Below are positions 41,946 to 51,310 of a stretch of DNA of 64,000 nt, one piece after another. The DNA is from Phaeocystidibacter luteus (GTDB lineage Bacteria; Bacteroidota; Bacteroidia; Flavobacteriales; Schleiferiaceae), in the NCBI RefSeq assembly GCF_008933115.1, contig NZ_WBVO01000004.1, positions 1 through 64,000 of the forward strand. Reading direction: 5' to 3'. Numbering within the stretch: the first letter of the stretch is position 1; each line of letters opens with the position of its first letter. The translations under genes and the position numbers were made by a program. Under the pieces are notes generated by a model, which searched no databases, was not told the DNA's origin, and was given only the letters and a program-made list of their open reading frames with translations.

Positions 41946-43961
41946 TTAGAACTGTTGGTTAATCAAGTCGTCATTTGCAAGATTCGGAAGTGTTACCTTC
42001 AAGTTTGGCGTTCTTTCCATCTCTCGCTTAATGGCGAATATAGCTTCTTTATTTCGAGCCCACGACCTTCTCGCAATACCATTGTTCACATCGTAGTGAA
42101 GCATGCGCTCTAGTTTAGTGTCTGCATCCTCGCTGCCGTCGAGCAACATGCCGAATCCTCCATTTATAACTTCTCCCCAGCCAACGCCGCCTCCGTTGTG
42201 GATGCTCACCCACGTGGCACCGCGGAAGCTGTCGCCAATTACATTTTGAATGGCCATGTCCGCGGTAAAGCTAGAGCCGTCGTAAATATTCGAAGTTTCG
42301 CGGTAAGGTGAATCCGTTCCGCTCACATCGTGGTGATCTCGGCCCAAAACAACGGGACCAATTTCTCCACGCGAAATAGCCTGGTTGAACGCTCTTGCAA
42401 TGGCGATTCTGCCTTCAGCATCGGCGTACAGGATTCTAGCTTGAGAGCCTACGACCATTTTGTTCGGACCTGCCTGCTCAATCCAACGGATGTTATCTGC
42501 CATCTGCTGTTGGATTTCAATTGGCGAGCGCTGCATGATTTCTTCAAGAACAGATTTTGCAATGGCATCCGTTCTTTCCAAGTCTGCTGGATCACCTGAA
42601 GCACAAACCCAACGGAATGGGCCAAACCCATAATCGAAGCACATCGGACCCATAATGTCCTGAACGTAGCTCGGGTATTTGAAATCGATGCCATTTTCGG
42701 CCATGATATCTGCGCCTGCTCGCGAAGATTCTAAGAGGAAGGCATTTCCATAGTCGAAAAAGTACATTCCGCGCTCTGTGAGCTTGTTCACCGCTGTCGC
42801 ATGTCTGCGCAGTGTTTCTTGAATGTGCTTTTTGAACTCAGCTGGATTTTCAGCCATCATGTTGTTGGCGTCTTCCAACGACATATCCACTGGATAGTAT
42901 CCGCCGGCCCACGGATTGTGAAGTGAGGTTTGGTCAGAACCCAAATCTACCTTGATGTCACGCTCCACCATTCTTTCCCACAGCTCCACGATGTTACCCA
43001 AGAACGCAATGCTGTGGGCTTCTCCTTTCGCTCGGTATTCTTCGGCAGTGTCTATCGTTTGATCTACATCTTCAATCACTTCGTCGACCCAGCCCTGTTC
43101 GTGACGTTTGTACGCCGCCTTTGGATTCACCTCAGCCGTGATACTTACGACACCCGCAATGTTGCCCGCTTTTGGCTGAGCGCCGCTCATTCCACCAAGA
43201 CCTGCAGTAACGAACAGCTTTCCTGCTGTGGATCCTGTCGGGTCAATTTTCCGGCAGGCATTGAGGACGGTGATAGTGGTTCCGTGAACGATACCTTGTG
43301 GACCGATGTACATGTATGATCCGGCCGTCATCTGACCATATTGAGTGACGCCTAATGCGTTGAACTTTTCCCAATCGTCAGGCTGCGAGTAATTCGGAAT
43401 CATCATCCCATTAGTGACGATAACTCTTGGAGCTCCAGGGTGAGAAGGGAAGAGGCCCATAGGGTGGCCGCTGTACATGTGCAGTGTTTGTTCGTCGGTC
43501 ATTTGCGACAAGTACTGCATGGTTAGGCGGTATTGCGCCCAGTTTTGGAACACGGCACCATTTCCACCGTAGGTAATAAGCTCGTGTGGGTGCTGAGCTA
43601 CGGCGTGATCCAGGTTATTCTGAATCATCAGCATAATGGCTGCCGCTTGCTTTGATTTCGCTGGGTAATCCGAAATTGGGCGAGCCTTTACCTCGTAGGA
43701 AGGACGGTAGCGATACATGTAGATGCGACCGTACTTGCGAAGTTCTTCGGCAAACTCTGGTGCTAGTTCGGAGTGAAATCTCTCAGGGAAATAGCGAAGC
43801 GCATTTCTGAGTGCGAGTTTTTTTTCATCCTCGCTGAGAATCTCTTTGCGAACGGGTGCATGATTTACGTTTGGATCGTATTCAGGCATTGGGGGCAGGT
43901 GGTCCTGCGGGATGCCAAGTTCAATTTCTTCAGCGAAGGATAGCGTAGCTGTACTCATCAC
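41946..43961 (-). CDS. hutU: Urocanate hydratase (long form)
   Basis: NAD+-dependent enzyme converting urocanate to imidazolone propionate in histidine degradation. Clear motifs are YGGNGAVFQNWAQYRLTM, GLFPSHPGAPRVIVTNGMMIPNY, TAGLGGMSGAQPKAG, GPMCFDYGFGPFRWVCASGDPADL, VVLGRDHHDVSGTDSPYRET and SIHNGGGVGWGEVINGGFGM. At 671 residues it is longer than the ~555-residue proteobacterial enzyme, as in the long subfamily. The other hut genes (hutH, hutI, hutG) are not in this window. It overlaps the DUF5522 gene by 4 bases. Confidence 0.94.
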   Translation of the reverse strand: MMSTATLSFAEEIELGIPQDHLPPMPEYDPNVNHAPVRKEILSEDEKKLALRNALRYFPERFHSELAPEFAEELRKYGRIYMYRYRPSYEVKARPISDYPAKSKQAAAIMLMIQNNLDHAVAQHPHELITYGGNGAVFQNWAQYRLTMQYLSQMTDEQTLHMYSGHPMGLFPSHPGAPRVIVTNGMMIPNYSQPDDWEKFNALGVTQYGQMTAGSYMYIGPQGIVHGTTITVLNACRKIDPTGSTAGKLFVTAGLGGMSGAQPKAGNIAGVVSITAEVNPKAAYKRHEQGWVDEVIEDVDQTIDTAEEYRAKGEAHSIAFLGNIVELWERMVERDIKVDLGSDQTSLHNPWAGGYYPVDMSLEDANNMMAENPAEFKKHIQETLRRHATAVNKLTERGMYFFDYGNAFLLESSRAGADIMAENGIDFKYPSYVQDIMGPMCFDYGFGPFRWVCASGDPADLERTDAIAKSVLEEIMQRSPIEIQQQMADNIRWIEQAGPNKMVVGSQARILYADAEGRIAIARAFNQAISRGEIGPVVLGRDHHDVSGTDSPYRETSNIYDGSSFTADMAIQNVIGDSFRGATWVSIHNGGGVGWGEVINGGFGMLLDGSEDADTKLERMLHYDVNNGIARRSWARNKEAIFAIKREMERTPNLKVTLPNLANDDLINQQF

Positions 43962-44218
43962 TTTTTATTTCTGAAAGTTCCTGTGCGTTTGTCGAAACCA
44001 TAGGGGCAATGTTTGCATCCACTTTGGCAACAATGACCTCTCTTCAGATGGTATTTTTCAGTGAAGACGATGAAGCCTTCGGGACTGTAATAGAAATCTT
44101 CTGGATCGAGATTGTTCAATGCTTTCGACTTTGCGCAAAGGTAAGGAAGGTAGACGGGGTTTCTAAATAAATGACCTCTTTGAACGAATTGAGATATTGT
44201 CCGATATTGCATGTTCAT
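43958..44218 (-). CDS. DUF5522 family small protein
   Basis: A short protein (about 86 residues from ATG at 44218) ending in the family signature DFYYSPEGFIVFTEKYHLKRGHCCQSGCKHCPYGF. Three cysteine pairs in CCxxGCxxCPYGF suggest metal binding. An earlier ATG at 44317 would extend it into the divergent gene's start and is less likely. It overlaps hutU by 4 bases, so it is co-translated with it. The function is unknown. Confidence 0.8.
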   Translation of the reverse strand: MNMQYRTISQFVQRGHLFRNPVYLPYLCAKSKALNNLDPEDFYYSPEGFIVFTEKYHLKRGHCCQSGCKHCPYGFDKRTGTFRNKK

Positions 44219-44249
44219 TTTACCTCTCTGTCTAACGCATTCCACCCCT

Positions 44250-45488
44250 ATGTCCGAGTACGAAAAGCCGTCTAGTAGCTGGATTTTCAGCTTGTTCACA
44301 CTCTTGTTGACTCTCACGCTATTTGAGACGGTTAATATGATGTATCAATTGTTCGGAATTAGCGGCGATGGTGGGACGTCTGATGCGTTGGGAGTTTTGG
44401 AATATAGTGTCGATGATTTGCTAGCGCTTCCTACACGAGCTTTTTACATTGGAACTTTTGTCTTTGGTATCATTGGCGGGTGGCTGTCACTAAAGATTAG
44501 TCCTCTATTGACTTCGATTGTTCTTATACTTCTTGGAGCAGGTTCTTTGATATTATCCCAATCGTTGAACGCTGAACTTGTACGTACAACGACCTTCTCT
44601 TTGGGAGCATTGATTCCTTATTGTTTGCACTATATCGGTCAAAGTAAATTGAAGAAGCATCAGCTCATGGCCGTTTCATTTTCGCTGGTGGGATTGAGTA
44701 CGATTTCAGTGTATTTAGGGTTCAAATTAGTTGAAGAAACTATGCCACTAGAGTTCGCAGATTTTGGCATGGTGGGAGCAAACTTCATTGGGCCTGCTGT
44801 GCTTGGAGTTCTTCTGCTTGGGAGTTTAATGTTGGCGTATGTAAGAGCTAATAAAGAGTCTCGGTTTGCACCGACTTCAATGGATAATCTTGGTTACTTA
44901 CTAGCCAGCTTCTCAGGATACATATTGATTCAAACAGTGCTTCCGCAGTTTTCCGGCGAATGGATTCCGAATGAATTGTTTTTACCAAACAATCAAGAGG
45001 TCCTCGTAAGAGTTCAGGATAGCCATATTTTAGCACAAAACGTGTCAGCAGTAATACGAGCAATCGTGTTTCTTGTTTTCATTTTTGCTGTCTTAAGATA
45101 CAAGCCAAGCGTAGCTTATTTCATTCATGTTTTACCGAGACTGTTCATCCTGAAAATATGCTTTGCAGCCGTTGGCTATATGCTGAGTTCATCGACGGTT
45201 CTTTTCTACATGATGATTCCAAATTTCATATTAGATATGCTCATACTAGGGGGGTTAATTTCCACAATTCTCGTGAGTGCATGGAAAACTCTAGGAATAG
45301 CTAGTCAATGGATTACATATGGACTTATGGCAGTGCCATTTATAATTAAGTACTCACTCATAAATGGAATAGGAGATGCCTATGTTTATGGAACAATTGG
45401 TGGCGTTCTAATCAGTTATTCAGCTTTTCATTTGTGGAAGGAGAATAAGGTTGAGGATGTGGAGAACATCGAAAGCGAAGTTCGATAA
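44250..45488 (+). CDS. Multi-spanning membrane protein, MFS/POT-like
   Basis: About 412 residues with around 12 hydrophobic helices and short loops. It looks like a diverged transporter of the MFS/POT type, but lacks a secure signature. ATG at 44250 (MSEYEKPSSSWIF) is chosen over one at 44211, because it gives a clean cytoplasmic tail before the first helix. It is followed after 5 bases by a second membrane protein of similar architecture, so the two likely form a complex or arose by duplication. Confidence 0.65.
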   Translation: MSEYEKPSSSWIFSLFTLLLTLTLFETVNMMYQLFGISGDGGTSDALGVLEYSVDDLLALPTRAFYIGTFVFGIIGGWLSLKISPLLTSIVLILLGAGSLILSQSLNAELVRTTTFSLGALIPYCLHYIGQSKLKKHQLMAVSFSLVGLSTISVYLGFKLVEETMPLEFADFGMVGANFIGPAVLGVLLLGSLMLAYVRANKESRFAPTSMDNLGYLLASFSGYILIQTVLPQFSGEWIPNELFLPNNQEVLVRVQDSHILAQNVSAVIRAIVFLVFIFAVLRYKPSVAYFIHVLPRLFILKICFAAVGYMLSSSTVLFYMMIPNFILDMLILGGLISTILVSAWKTLGIASQWITYGLMAVPFIIKYSLINGIGDAYVYGTIGGVLISYSAFHLWKENKVEDVENIESEVR

Positions 45489-45493
45489 CCTCG

Positions 45494-46603
45494 ATGCTGG
45501 ATACGGTTAATATTGATTTAAACATGAAAGATAATCTCGCTGTCCTCTCTCAATTTGGAGCCCTCACATTGCAGAAAGCATATTATTACGGAGTTAGAGG
45601 TGTTGTCATATTTCTGATGATAGACACGCTCAACATGGAGAATTATGAGGCTCTCCAGTCCTATGAGCTTCTCACGGAAACTTATCTGCTCACTGCATTG
45701 CCTCTTGGTTTATTAATCGACATTGTTTTAGGATCGAAACGGGCCATGTCAATGGGGCTCTTGCTTCAGGTCTTGAGCGGTGCGATGCTTTCCATGGGTG
45801 TCTACATCGACGCCGCGCTGATTCTGATGTCTGCCGGTTCCATCGTCTTCTTAATGGGGATTCATAAAGATATTTCTTTAAGAAGTCTATCGAAAAAACA
45901 GCGCGCTGTGTTTAGTGTTCTAATCTCTGGATTGATAAGCCTGGGCGCTGCAGCCGGTGTGCTGTCAATCGGAATGCTTGGTGATCTCTCGAACTACGGA
46001 GAAGCTATTCAGATCGCACTTTTACTTCCAATTCTAGCTTTTTTATTGATTGTCTTGAAGAAGAAGTCGGTTATTCCAGAACAGCATCAACAATTGGATG
46101 CTACTGGTATTTTAGATCATTCTCTGACCACCTCAAGTGATAAAACGAAAGAGTCTTCATCATGGGGAAGGTTTGTCATTATGGCTATAATCGGGTCCTG
46201 CTTTTGGACGATGAACGAGATATATGCAGACTTTTTTGATTCGTTCAGTACAAGAGACATGATTGTGACTCAATCTTCCATGTCCATTCTTTCAGCATTC
46301 TTGGCAGCTTTTGTTCTTTACTTCGCAAATCTATCATCGAGGCAAGTGCTTAAAGTTTCAGCAACTATATCGCTGATTACCCTAGTTCTAGGAGCAATAG
46401 TAGGAATAACGCAGTATCCAATGAGTCCGATGGAATACGAGGCTTGGGGTCTGCTTACGGGGTTAGCTGAAACAGCAGTATTCTTGGGTGTTTTCTACTT
46501 TCTTTGGACCGATGTTCCGAAGAAATGGGTGGCAACGGCGACTGGCTCATACTTCGTGGCTTCAGGTGTTTTTGTCCACTTGCTAGCACCACTTTTAAAT
46601 TGA
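45494..46603 (+). CDS. Multi-spanning membrane protein, POT-like
   Basis: A 369-residue membrane protein. The opening LQKAYYYGVRGVVIFLMI resembles the first helix of proton-dependent oligopeptide transporters (ERFSYYGMRA type), and the following LPLGLLIDIVLGSKRAMSMG resembles their second-helix motif (GGYLADRYLGQRKAI type). A central hydrophilic linker (about 192-225) separates two helix bundles. It is shorter than canonical POT proteins (about 500), so function as a peptide transporter is uncertain. A second ATG at 45524 may be the real start. Confidence 0.62.
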   Translation: MLDTVNIDLNMKDNLAVLSQFGALTLQKAYYYGVRGVVIFLMIDTLNMENYEALQSYELLTETYLLTALPLGLLIDIVLGSKRAMSMGLLLQVLSGAMLSMGVYIDAALILMSAGSIVFLMGIHKDISLRSLSKKQRAVFSVLISGLISLGAAAGVLSIGMLGDLSNYGEAIQIALLLPILAFLLIVLKKKSVIPEQHQQLDATGILDHSLTTSSDKTKESSSWGRFVIMAIIGSCFWTMNEIYADFFDSFSTRDMIVTQSSMSILSAFLAAFVLYFANLSSRQVLKVSATISLITLVLGAIVGITQYPMSPMEYEAWGLLTGLAETAVFLGVFYFLWTDVPKKWVATATGSYFVASGVFVHLLAPLLN

Positions 46604-46683
46604 TTTTACTATCAACCCCAGATAGTGAATAAAATAGCGCACTCCCTTCACCGTTCAGTCTAGGAACATTGTAGTTTTCGAAC

Positions 46684-47574
46684 ATGAAAGGGATTCTCAC
46701 CACCACACTGGTTTTGCTTGTTTCATTTTCAAGCTTCGCTCAAAACCGTCTGCAACGCCGAGTAGATTACATTGAGAAGTACAAGGATATCGCCATCCGC
46801 GAAATGCAAGATTATGGTATCCCCGCTAGTATCACCCTAGCCCAAGGTATCTTGGAATCGGGCGACGGAACAAGCGAATTAGCCCGAGATGCAAATAATC
46901 ACTTTGGGATCAAGTGCCATTCCGATTGGGAAGGCGAGCGCGTTTATCATGATGATGACGAGGATAACGAGTGCTTTCGCAAATACGATCGTGCCGAAGA
47001 TTCATTCCGCGATCATAGCCTATTTTTAAAGAACCGCTCTAGATACTCCGCACTCTTCGCCTTAGATCCTTACGATTACGAAGCGTGGGCAGAAGGACTA
47101 AAAGACGCCGGTTATGCTACCAACCGCAGGTACCCCGAATTGCTGATCGGCATCATTGAAGAATACGAGTTGTACAAATACGACAAGATGCACTACGACG
47201 AGGAGGAGGACGAAGTGATTGCGGATGGGCATACCATCTTAGAGCACCGCTCGGGCTTGTCTTATGTGGTAGCATACAGCGGTGATAATTGGAATCGACT
47301 CTCGCTTGAGGTTGATGTTCCTATCGATAAACTCATCGAGTACAACGACCTCACCTGGGATAGTAAACTCGAGGAAGGTATGGTCATCTTCATCGAAAAG
47401 AAGAACAGAAGAGGGTTTGACGACACCCATCGCGTGGGTGACGGCGAAACAATGCACTCTATTAGTCAGAAGTACGGCATGCGACTTATGCAGCTGTACA
47501 AAAGAAACAACATGCTTCCTGGGGAAGAGCCCCGTGTGGGCGAAACCCTCGTTCTGCGAGGATATCGAGATTAG
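46684..47574 (+). CDS. Secreted N-acetylglucosaminidase/muramidase with LysM
   Basis: A 296-residue protein with a signal peptide (ending SSFAQ). The glucosaminidase domain (FlgJ-like) spans about 28-165, with the catalytic Glu in ITLAQGILESGDGTSELA and the HFGIKCHSDWEGERVYHDDD and FRKYDRAEDSFRDHSLFL motifs. Two LysM-type peptidoglycan-binding domains follow, the second complete (HRVGDGETMHSISQKYGMRLMQLYKRNNM). It hydrolyses cell-wall glycan strands in the periplasm. The methyltransferase gene begins immediately after its stop. Confidence 0.92.
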   Translation: MKGILTTTLVLLVSFSSFAQNRLQRRVDYIEKYKDIAIREMQDYGIPASITLAQGILESGDGTSELARDANNHFGIKCHSDWEGERVYHDDDEDNECFRKYDRAEDSFRDHSLFLKNRSRYSALFALDPYDYEAWAEGLKDAGYATNRRYPELLIGIIEEYELYKYDKMHYDEEEDEVIADGHTILEHRSGLSYVVAYSGDNWNRLSLEVDVPIDKLIEYNDLTWDSKLEEGMVIFIEKKNRRGFDDTHRVGDGETMHSISQKYGMRLMQLYKRNNMLPGEEPRVGETLVLRGYRD

Positions 47575-48288
47575 ATGAAGGACACCGATCTTTTTGGGCG
47601 CGCCATGCGCGATTACCATACGGGGCTTGGCCTACACAAGCTGCGGGTTCGAACGCAAGTTGTCGATTGGGAAGACCTTCCTGTTTCGCATTTCTTCCGA
47701 ACATGGGATGATTTTCCAGAGCTCGAGCAAGAAGCCATAGATCGATGCAGAGGCCGAGTTTTGGATATGGGTGCAGGCGCCGGTGCACATGCGCTCGAAC
47801 TTCAAGCAAAAGGACATGCAGTTACGGCTGTCGACAATTCAATCGGGGCTGTAGATGTGATGCGTTCTCGAGGAGTAAAGACCGCTACATGCGCAAATTG
47901 GCAGGATTTCAAGGATGCCTACTATGATACAGTCCTCCTCCTCATGAATGGAATTGGCTTATCCGGAACCCTTCAAGGACTGGCAGAATTCACCGATAAA
48001 TGGGATGAATGGCTCAATCCCGATGGGCAAGTGCTCTTCGAATCTACAGACATCGCCTATGTCTATAAGTTTCCCGAAGGATCCAATCCGCTAGAACTTG
48101 AACCGTATTACGGTGAGCAAACCTATCGAATGAAGTACGACGGTACTGAGGTCCTTTTTCCTTGGCTATTTGCCGATGCAAAATCCCTCCAAGTGGAATT
48201 GCAAAAGCTCGGCTGGAGTATGGACATCCTTTACGACGATGGCAATGGGAGCTTCCTAGTTCGAAGCAAGCGCCTTAAATCACTCTAG
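47575..48288 (+). CDS. Class I SAM-dependent methyltransferase
   Basis: A 237-residue Rossmann-fold methyltransferase. SAM-binding motif I is VLDMGAGAGAHALELQAKGHAVTAVDNS, with the acidic residue ending strand 2, and motif IV is YYDTVLLLMNGIGLSG. The substrate is unknown. It starts directly after the muramidase stop and ends 9 bases inside the convergent lipoprotein gene. No partner suggests a target. Confidence 0.85.
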   Translation: MKDTDLFGRAMRDYHTGLGLHKLRVRTQVVDWEDLPVSHFFRTWDDFPELEQEAIDRCRGRVLDMGAGAGAHALELQAKGHAVTAVDNSIGAVDVMRSRGVKTATCANWQDFKDAYYDTVLLLMNGIGLSGTLQGLAEFTDKWDEWLNPDGQVLFESTDIAYVYKFPEGSNPLELEPYYGEQTYRMKYDGTEVLFPWLFADAKSLQVELQKLGWSMDILYDDGNGSFLVRSKRLKSL

Positions 48289-50889
48289 CTTGTAGTTGAG
48301 CAAGTTTCCGTCTCGCGTACCAACGATGAGGTTCAGCACACCAGCTTGACCAAATTCACCCACGGTAAACATAGATGATCCATAAAGCGGTAGTCCGGGT
48401 AACGGTTCGCCAGTCTGACCATAAAGCCATACTTGGTCTTTATCGTTAATAACCACCCCATAAATTGGTGTGCCATTTCTCATGAAGTAAAGCGGACTCG
48501 AAAGGTCAGCATCCAAATCAATGTTGAATGGATGAAGCTCCTCCTTCACAATCAACCTTCCGTTTTGGGTGATGATGTACTTGCCGTCTCGGAAAATAAA
48601 CTCGCCTCGGTCATCTGCCAAATCGATATCGGTACTATCTACCTGCCCATTCATGAAGAGCGAAACGAGCTGACCGCCCTCGCTGAGTGAGATGATTCTC
48701 GTTTCTTCTGTGGTGGCGCCTACTGATAAATAAAGGTCGTTATGCGTGTCCGGCAGGAGATCTTCCGTTGGGATTCTGGTTTCGCCTCTGCGACTTACGA
48801 TGTGTACTTTGCCGCTAGATTCTCTAATAACGATGAAGTCACGCGTGCCCACCGTGAAGTGCTGGGGTTGACGAATCACCGCAGATTCAGTTTCAGTAAA
48901 GGCCCACCCATCAACTTGTTTGCCCTCTTTTGAGTAATTGAGAACTCTTGTTCCACATGGAATGACGAAACGGTAGTTCTTAACCCCATCGTAATCGAAT
49001 ACGGCTGCAGGTGCGGTGGCCGTATGCGGCAGAGCAACTGGGAATGGAGCGACATCTTTTCCGTTTCTATCGATGATGTATAGGAACTTCGAAGTATTAA
49101 AAGCTAATTGCAGCTTGTTGTTTCTGAACAGGTCGACCTGAGAAATTAACCCCATGATTGGCCCATCGAGTTCGCGTTGCCAAAGGACTTCACCACCGGC
49201 ATTGATGAGGTAGAGCGTGTTGGATTCATCCTGAACCACAATTTCGTTTTTGTTGGTGTAGTGGTTCAGAACAAATTGTGGTCTGCCTAGAACTTCGCCT
49301 TTCAAAGGAAGGGCCCACAATTGCTTCGCTTCAGGAATGTATTCTTCTTGATGTTTCGCGAATATCTGAGAATAGCTTACATCGTCATCAACCTTATACT
49401 GCGTGATGGCCCAGGCTACTTTCGAGAGGGATTCCAGGTTGTCGTCAATCTCATCTGTTTCATCTTGATCAATCAATCTTCTCACAAGTCCTGCCGCACC
49501 TGGGTTCTTGTGAATGACACGAACATGTGCATTGCTCGACACTTCATCTAGCGCGTCTGTGAACGTGGCTTGATTTGGAAGGACACGCCCATCCATGAGG
49601 TCGTTGATGTATCCTTTTAGGGTGAGGAGGTTGTTTCCAAAAAGAATGTAATCGCCGTGAACGGTGTAGTACGGTGAAATCATATCCTTGAAAATCCTTC
49701 CATAGCCCAGTAAGAGCAGGTTTTTAGGTGAAGATTTTTGGATGATATAATTTCTGTGATTCTCGATAAAATCGGCATCGGCTTGAATCTTCATTGATTC
49801 AATCGCCATTTCAGAATCTAATGCCTTGATGTAAGCGATTCTTGGCTGGGCAACAGCCTCGGGAGAGGTTTCTAGGGAAATCAATCCGAACTCGCCACCA
49901 CTCCAGCTGAGTAAGGCCTCTTCGATAGAAAACCCAAGTTGTCCAATTTGATTGCTGAACATTCGCTGTCTATCGTCCTTGCGCAGGTATTCTTGGTAGT
50001 TGCGGTTGTACTCGGAAAAACTTCCCACGTTGACCATCACTGCTTGAGCGGTATTTGTGGGGAGCAGTGATTGTGCCGGGAAATCACCACCTCTGATTCC
50101 GGAGAAACAGGAAAGCCAACTATTAGAGCTGTCGGAATTGAGATGAATGCCGGAGAGCATCATGTCGTCGACATTAAGGGCTAAGTCGTAGGCAGCCCAG
50201 GTTCCCATGTTTCCCAAAAAGCTAAGCGGTGCATTTGGAAAGCTGTACTCAAGGAGCCCGGAGATTTCACCGTAATTGACGAGCAAGTTGAGAGCATCTT
50301 TGCTGTTTACGGTCTTGTAAGCCTTGAGAAAATCTGGATCTTCTTCGAGTGAATGCTCCGTGTCTAGTTGTCGGATTGCCTCCTCAACAAGTCGACGACT
50401 TTGCGAAATGAGGAGGACACTGCGAAAAGAACAAACGTGCCATTCGGATTCGTCGACAGTTGTGCTATAGATATCTGTCCCCGAGTATTCGCGGCTTTGC
50501 CAATCAAGAGAATCTGGTAAGGATTGAGCTTCTGGCATTTCGGTCGCGAAGAGCAAATCGTAGGACTCGGCACCGCTGGCGTGAGCGGCAACCCAAAACT
50601 CAGAATTTCGAAGATTCGACGGGATAAACTCCAACCACTCGGTGAACTCATCAATAGCCCGGAGATTGAGTAGCTCTTGATAGATCGCGTTTCGATTCAC
50701 GTCAGCGCTCAGTTCCTCCCAGTCGTTGACTTTCACTACGAGGGCAGAGCGCACGGGCAGGGCGTCGAGAGCTTTGCCAGCTGCTGGGCCATCATTCACG
50801 CAAGAGGTGAGAATGAAAGTGGAAATGAGAATGAAGATGATGCTCGAGGCGCTTCTCAAACGCAGATTCATAGTTGTGGGGATTTTCAT
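48280..50889 (-). CDS. Large lipoprotein, DUF3352-like with C-terminal propeller-like part
   Basis: An 869-residue protein with a lipoprotein signal (IIFILISTFILTSC). The N-terminal half contains segments of the DUF3352 type (LDALPVRSALVVKVNDWEELSADV...). The C-terminal 330 residues show repeated blades (NTLYLINAGGEVLWQRELDGPI, FLYIIDRNGKDVAPFPVAL, TRVLNYSKEGKQVDGWAF), as in PQQ- or WD-like beta-propellers. It is probably anchored in the outer or inner membrane facing the periplasm. The exact function is unknown. Confidence 0.72.
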   Translation of the reverse strand: MKIPTTMNLRLRSASSIIFILISTFILTSCVNDGPAAGKALDALPVRSALVVKVNDWEELSADVNRNAIYQELLNLRAIDEFTEWLEFIPSNLRNSEFWVAAHASGAESYDLLFATEMPEAQSLPDSLDWQSREYSGTDIYSTTVDESEWHVCSFRSVLLISQSRRLVEEAIRQLDTEHSLEEDPDFLKAYKTVNSKDALNLLVNYGEISGLLEYSFPNAPLSFLGNMGTWAAYDLALNVDDMMLSGIHLNSDSSNSWLSCFSGIRGGDFPAQSLLPTNTAQAVMVNVGSFSEYNRNYQEYLRKDDRQRMFSNQIGQLGFSIEEALLSWSGGEFGLISLETSPEAVAQPRIAYIKALDSEMAIESMKIQADADFIENHRNYIIQKSSPKNLLLLGYGRIFKDMISPYYTVHGDYILFGNNLLTLKGYINDLMDGRVLPNQATFTDALDEVSSNAHVRVIHKNPGAAGLVRRLIDQDETDEIDDNLESLSKVAWAITQYKVDDDVSYSQIFAKHQEEYIPEAKQLWALPLKGEVLGRPQFVLNHYTNKNEIVVQDESNTLYLINAGGEVLWQRELDGPIMGLISQVDLFRNNKLQLAFNTSKFLYIIDRNGKDVAPFPVALPHTATAPAAVFDYDGVKNYRFVIPCGTRVLNYSKEGKQVDGWAFTETESAVIRQPQHFTVGTRDFIVIRESSGKVHIVSRRGETRIPTEDLLPDTHNDLYLSVGATTEETRIISLSEGGQLVSLFMNGQVDSTDIDLADDRGEFIFRDGKYIITQNGRLIVKEELHPFNIDLDADLSSPLYFMRNGTPIYGVVINDKDQVWLYGQTGEPLPGLPLYGSSMFTVGEFGQAGVLNLIVGTRDGNLLNYKLE

Positions 50890-51310
50890 TCAAATGTACG
50901 CGAAATGCGTCTAGATTATTGTGGGTGAAATGAATGATATGAAGGGGGGATTGTTAATGAATCAGCAAAGGTAATTGGGCAATGGAAAGGCCGAATTTTA
51001 TGGGGTGATTTGTGGAATGCGGAATGTCTAGGAAGCGAAGAAGTTGGTGGGCTGGGTGTTTTTAATTGGGGGCTGGCTAGCCCCACCCCGTTCTCAAGCT
51101 ACGTTTTTTACATCTCGAAGTTGAAATCTCAAAATGTAAAAACGTGATTCACACATCTATCCGTTTGTAAACGTTTATCCTCCGACTAGCGGATGGGGGT
51201 TTTGTACGTTCGCACCAGGGAGGGGGCGGAGTGGGCCCCAGTAATTATGAGCGCATCTTCTCCCTAAACTGAAGTTGCAGGCCTTCCAAAGTGGGCGTGA
51301 GATTTATCCC
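50890..51310. other. Intergenic stretch with repeated intergenic element
   Basis: 421 bases between a minus-strand gene start and the 3' end of rnhB. It contains a G/C hairpin (GGGGCT / AGCCCC at 51069-51084), an inverted pair ACGTTTTTTACAT / ATGTAAAAACGT (about 51102-51144) and the palindrome with TAG (51168-51189). No protein gene is convincing. The order of elements resembles 35790-35962. Confidence 0.6.
51168..51189 (+). promoter_or_regulatory. Palindrome TAAACGTTTA with TAG at +9
   Basis: Palindrome at 51168-51177, nine bases (TCCTCCGAC), then TAG at 51187. A TTTG directly precedes it. It matches the sites at 14400 and 35893; CGACTAG is shared with the 14400 site. No plus-strand protein gene lies downstream. 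Confidence 0.45.
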
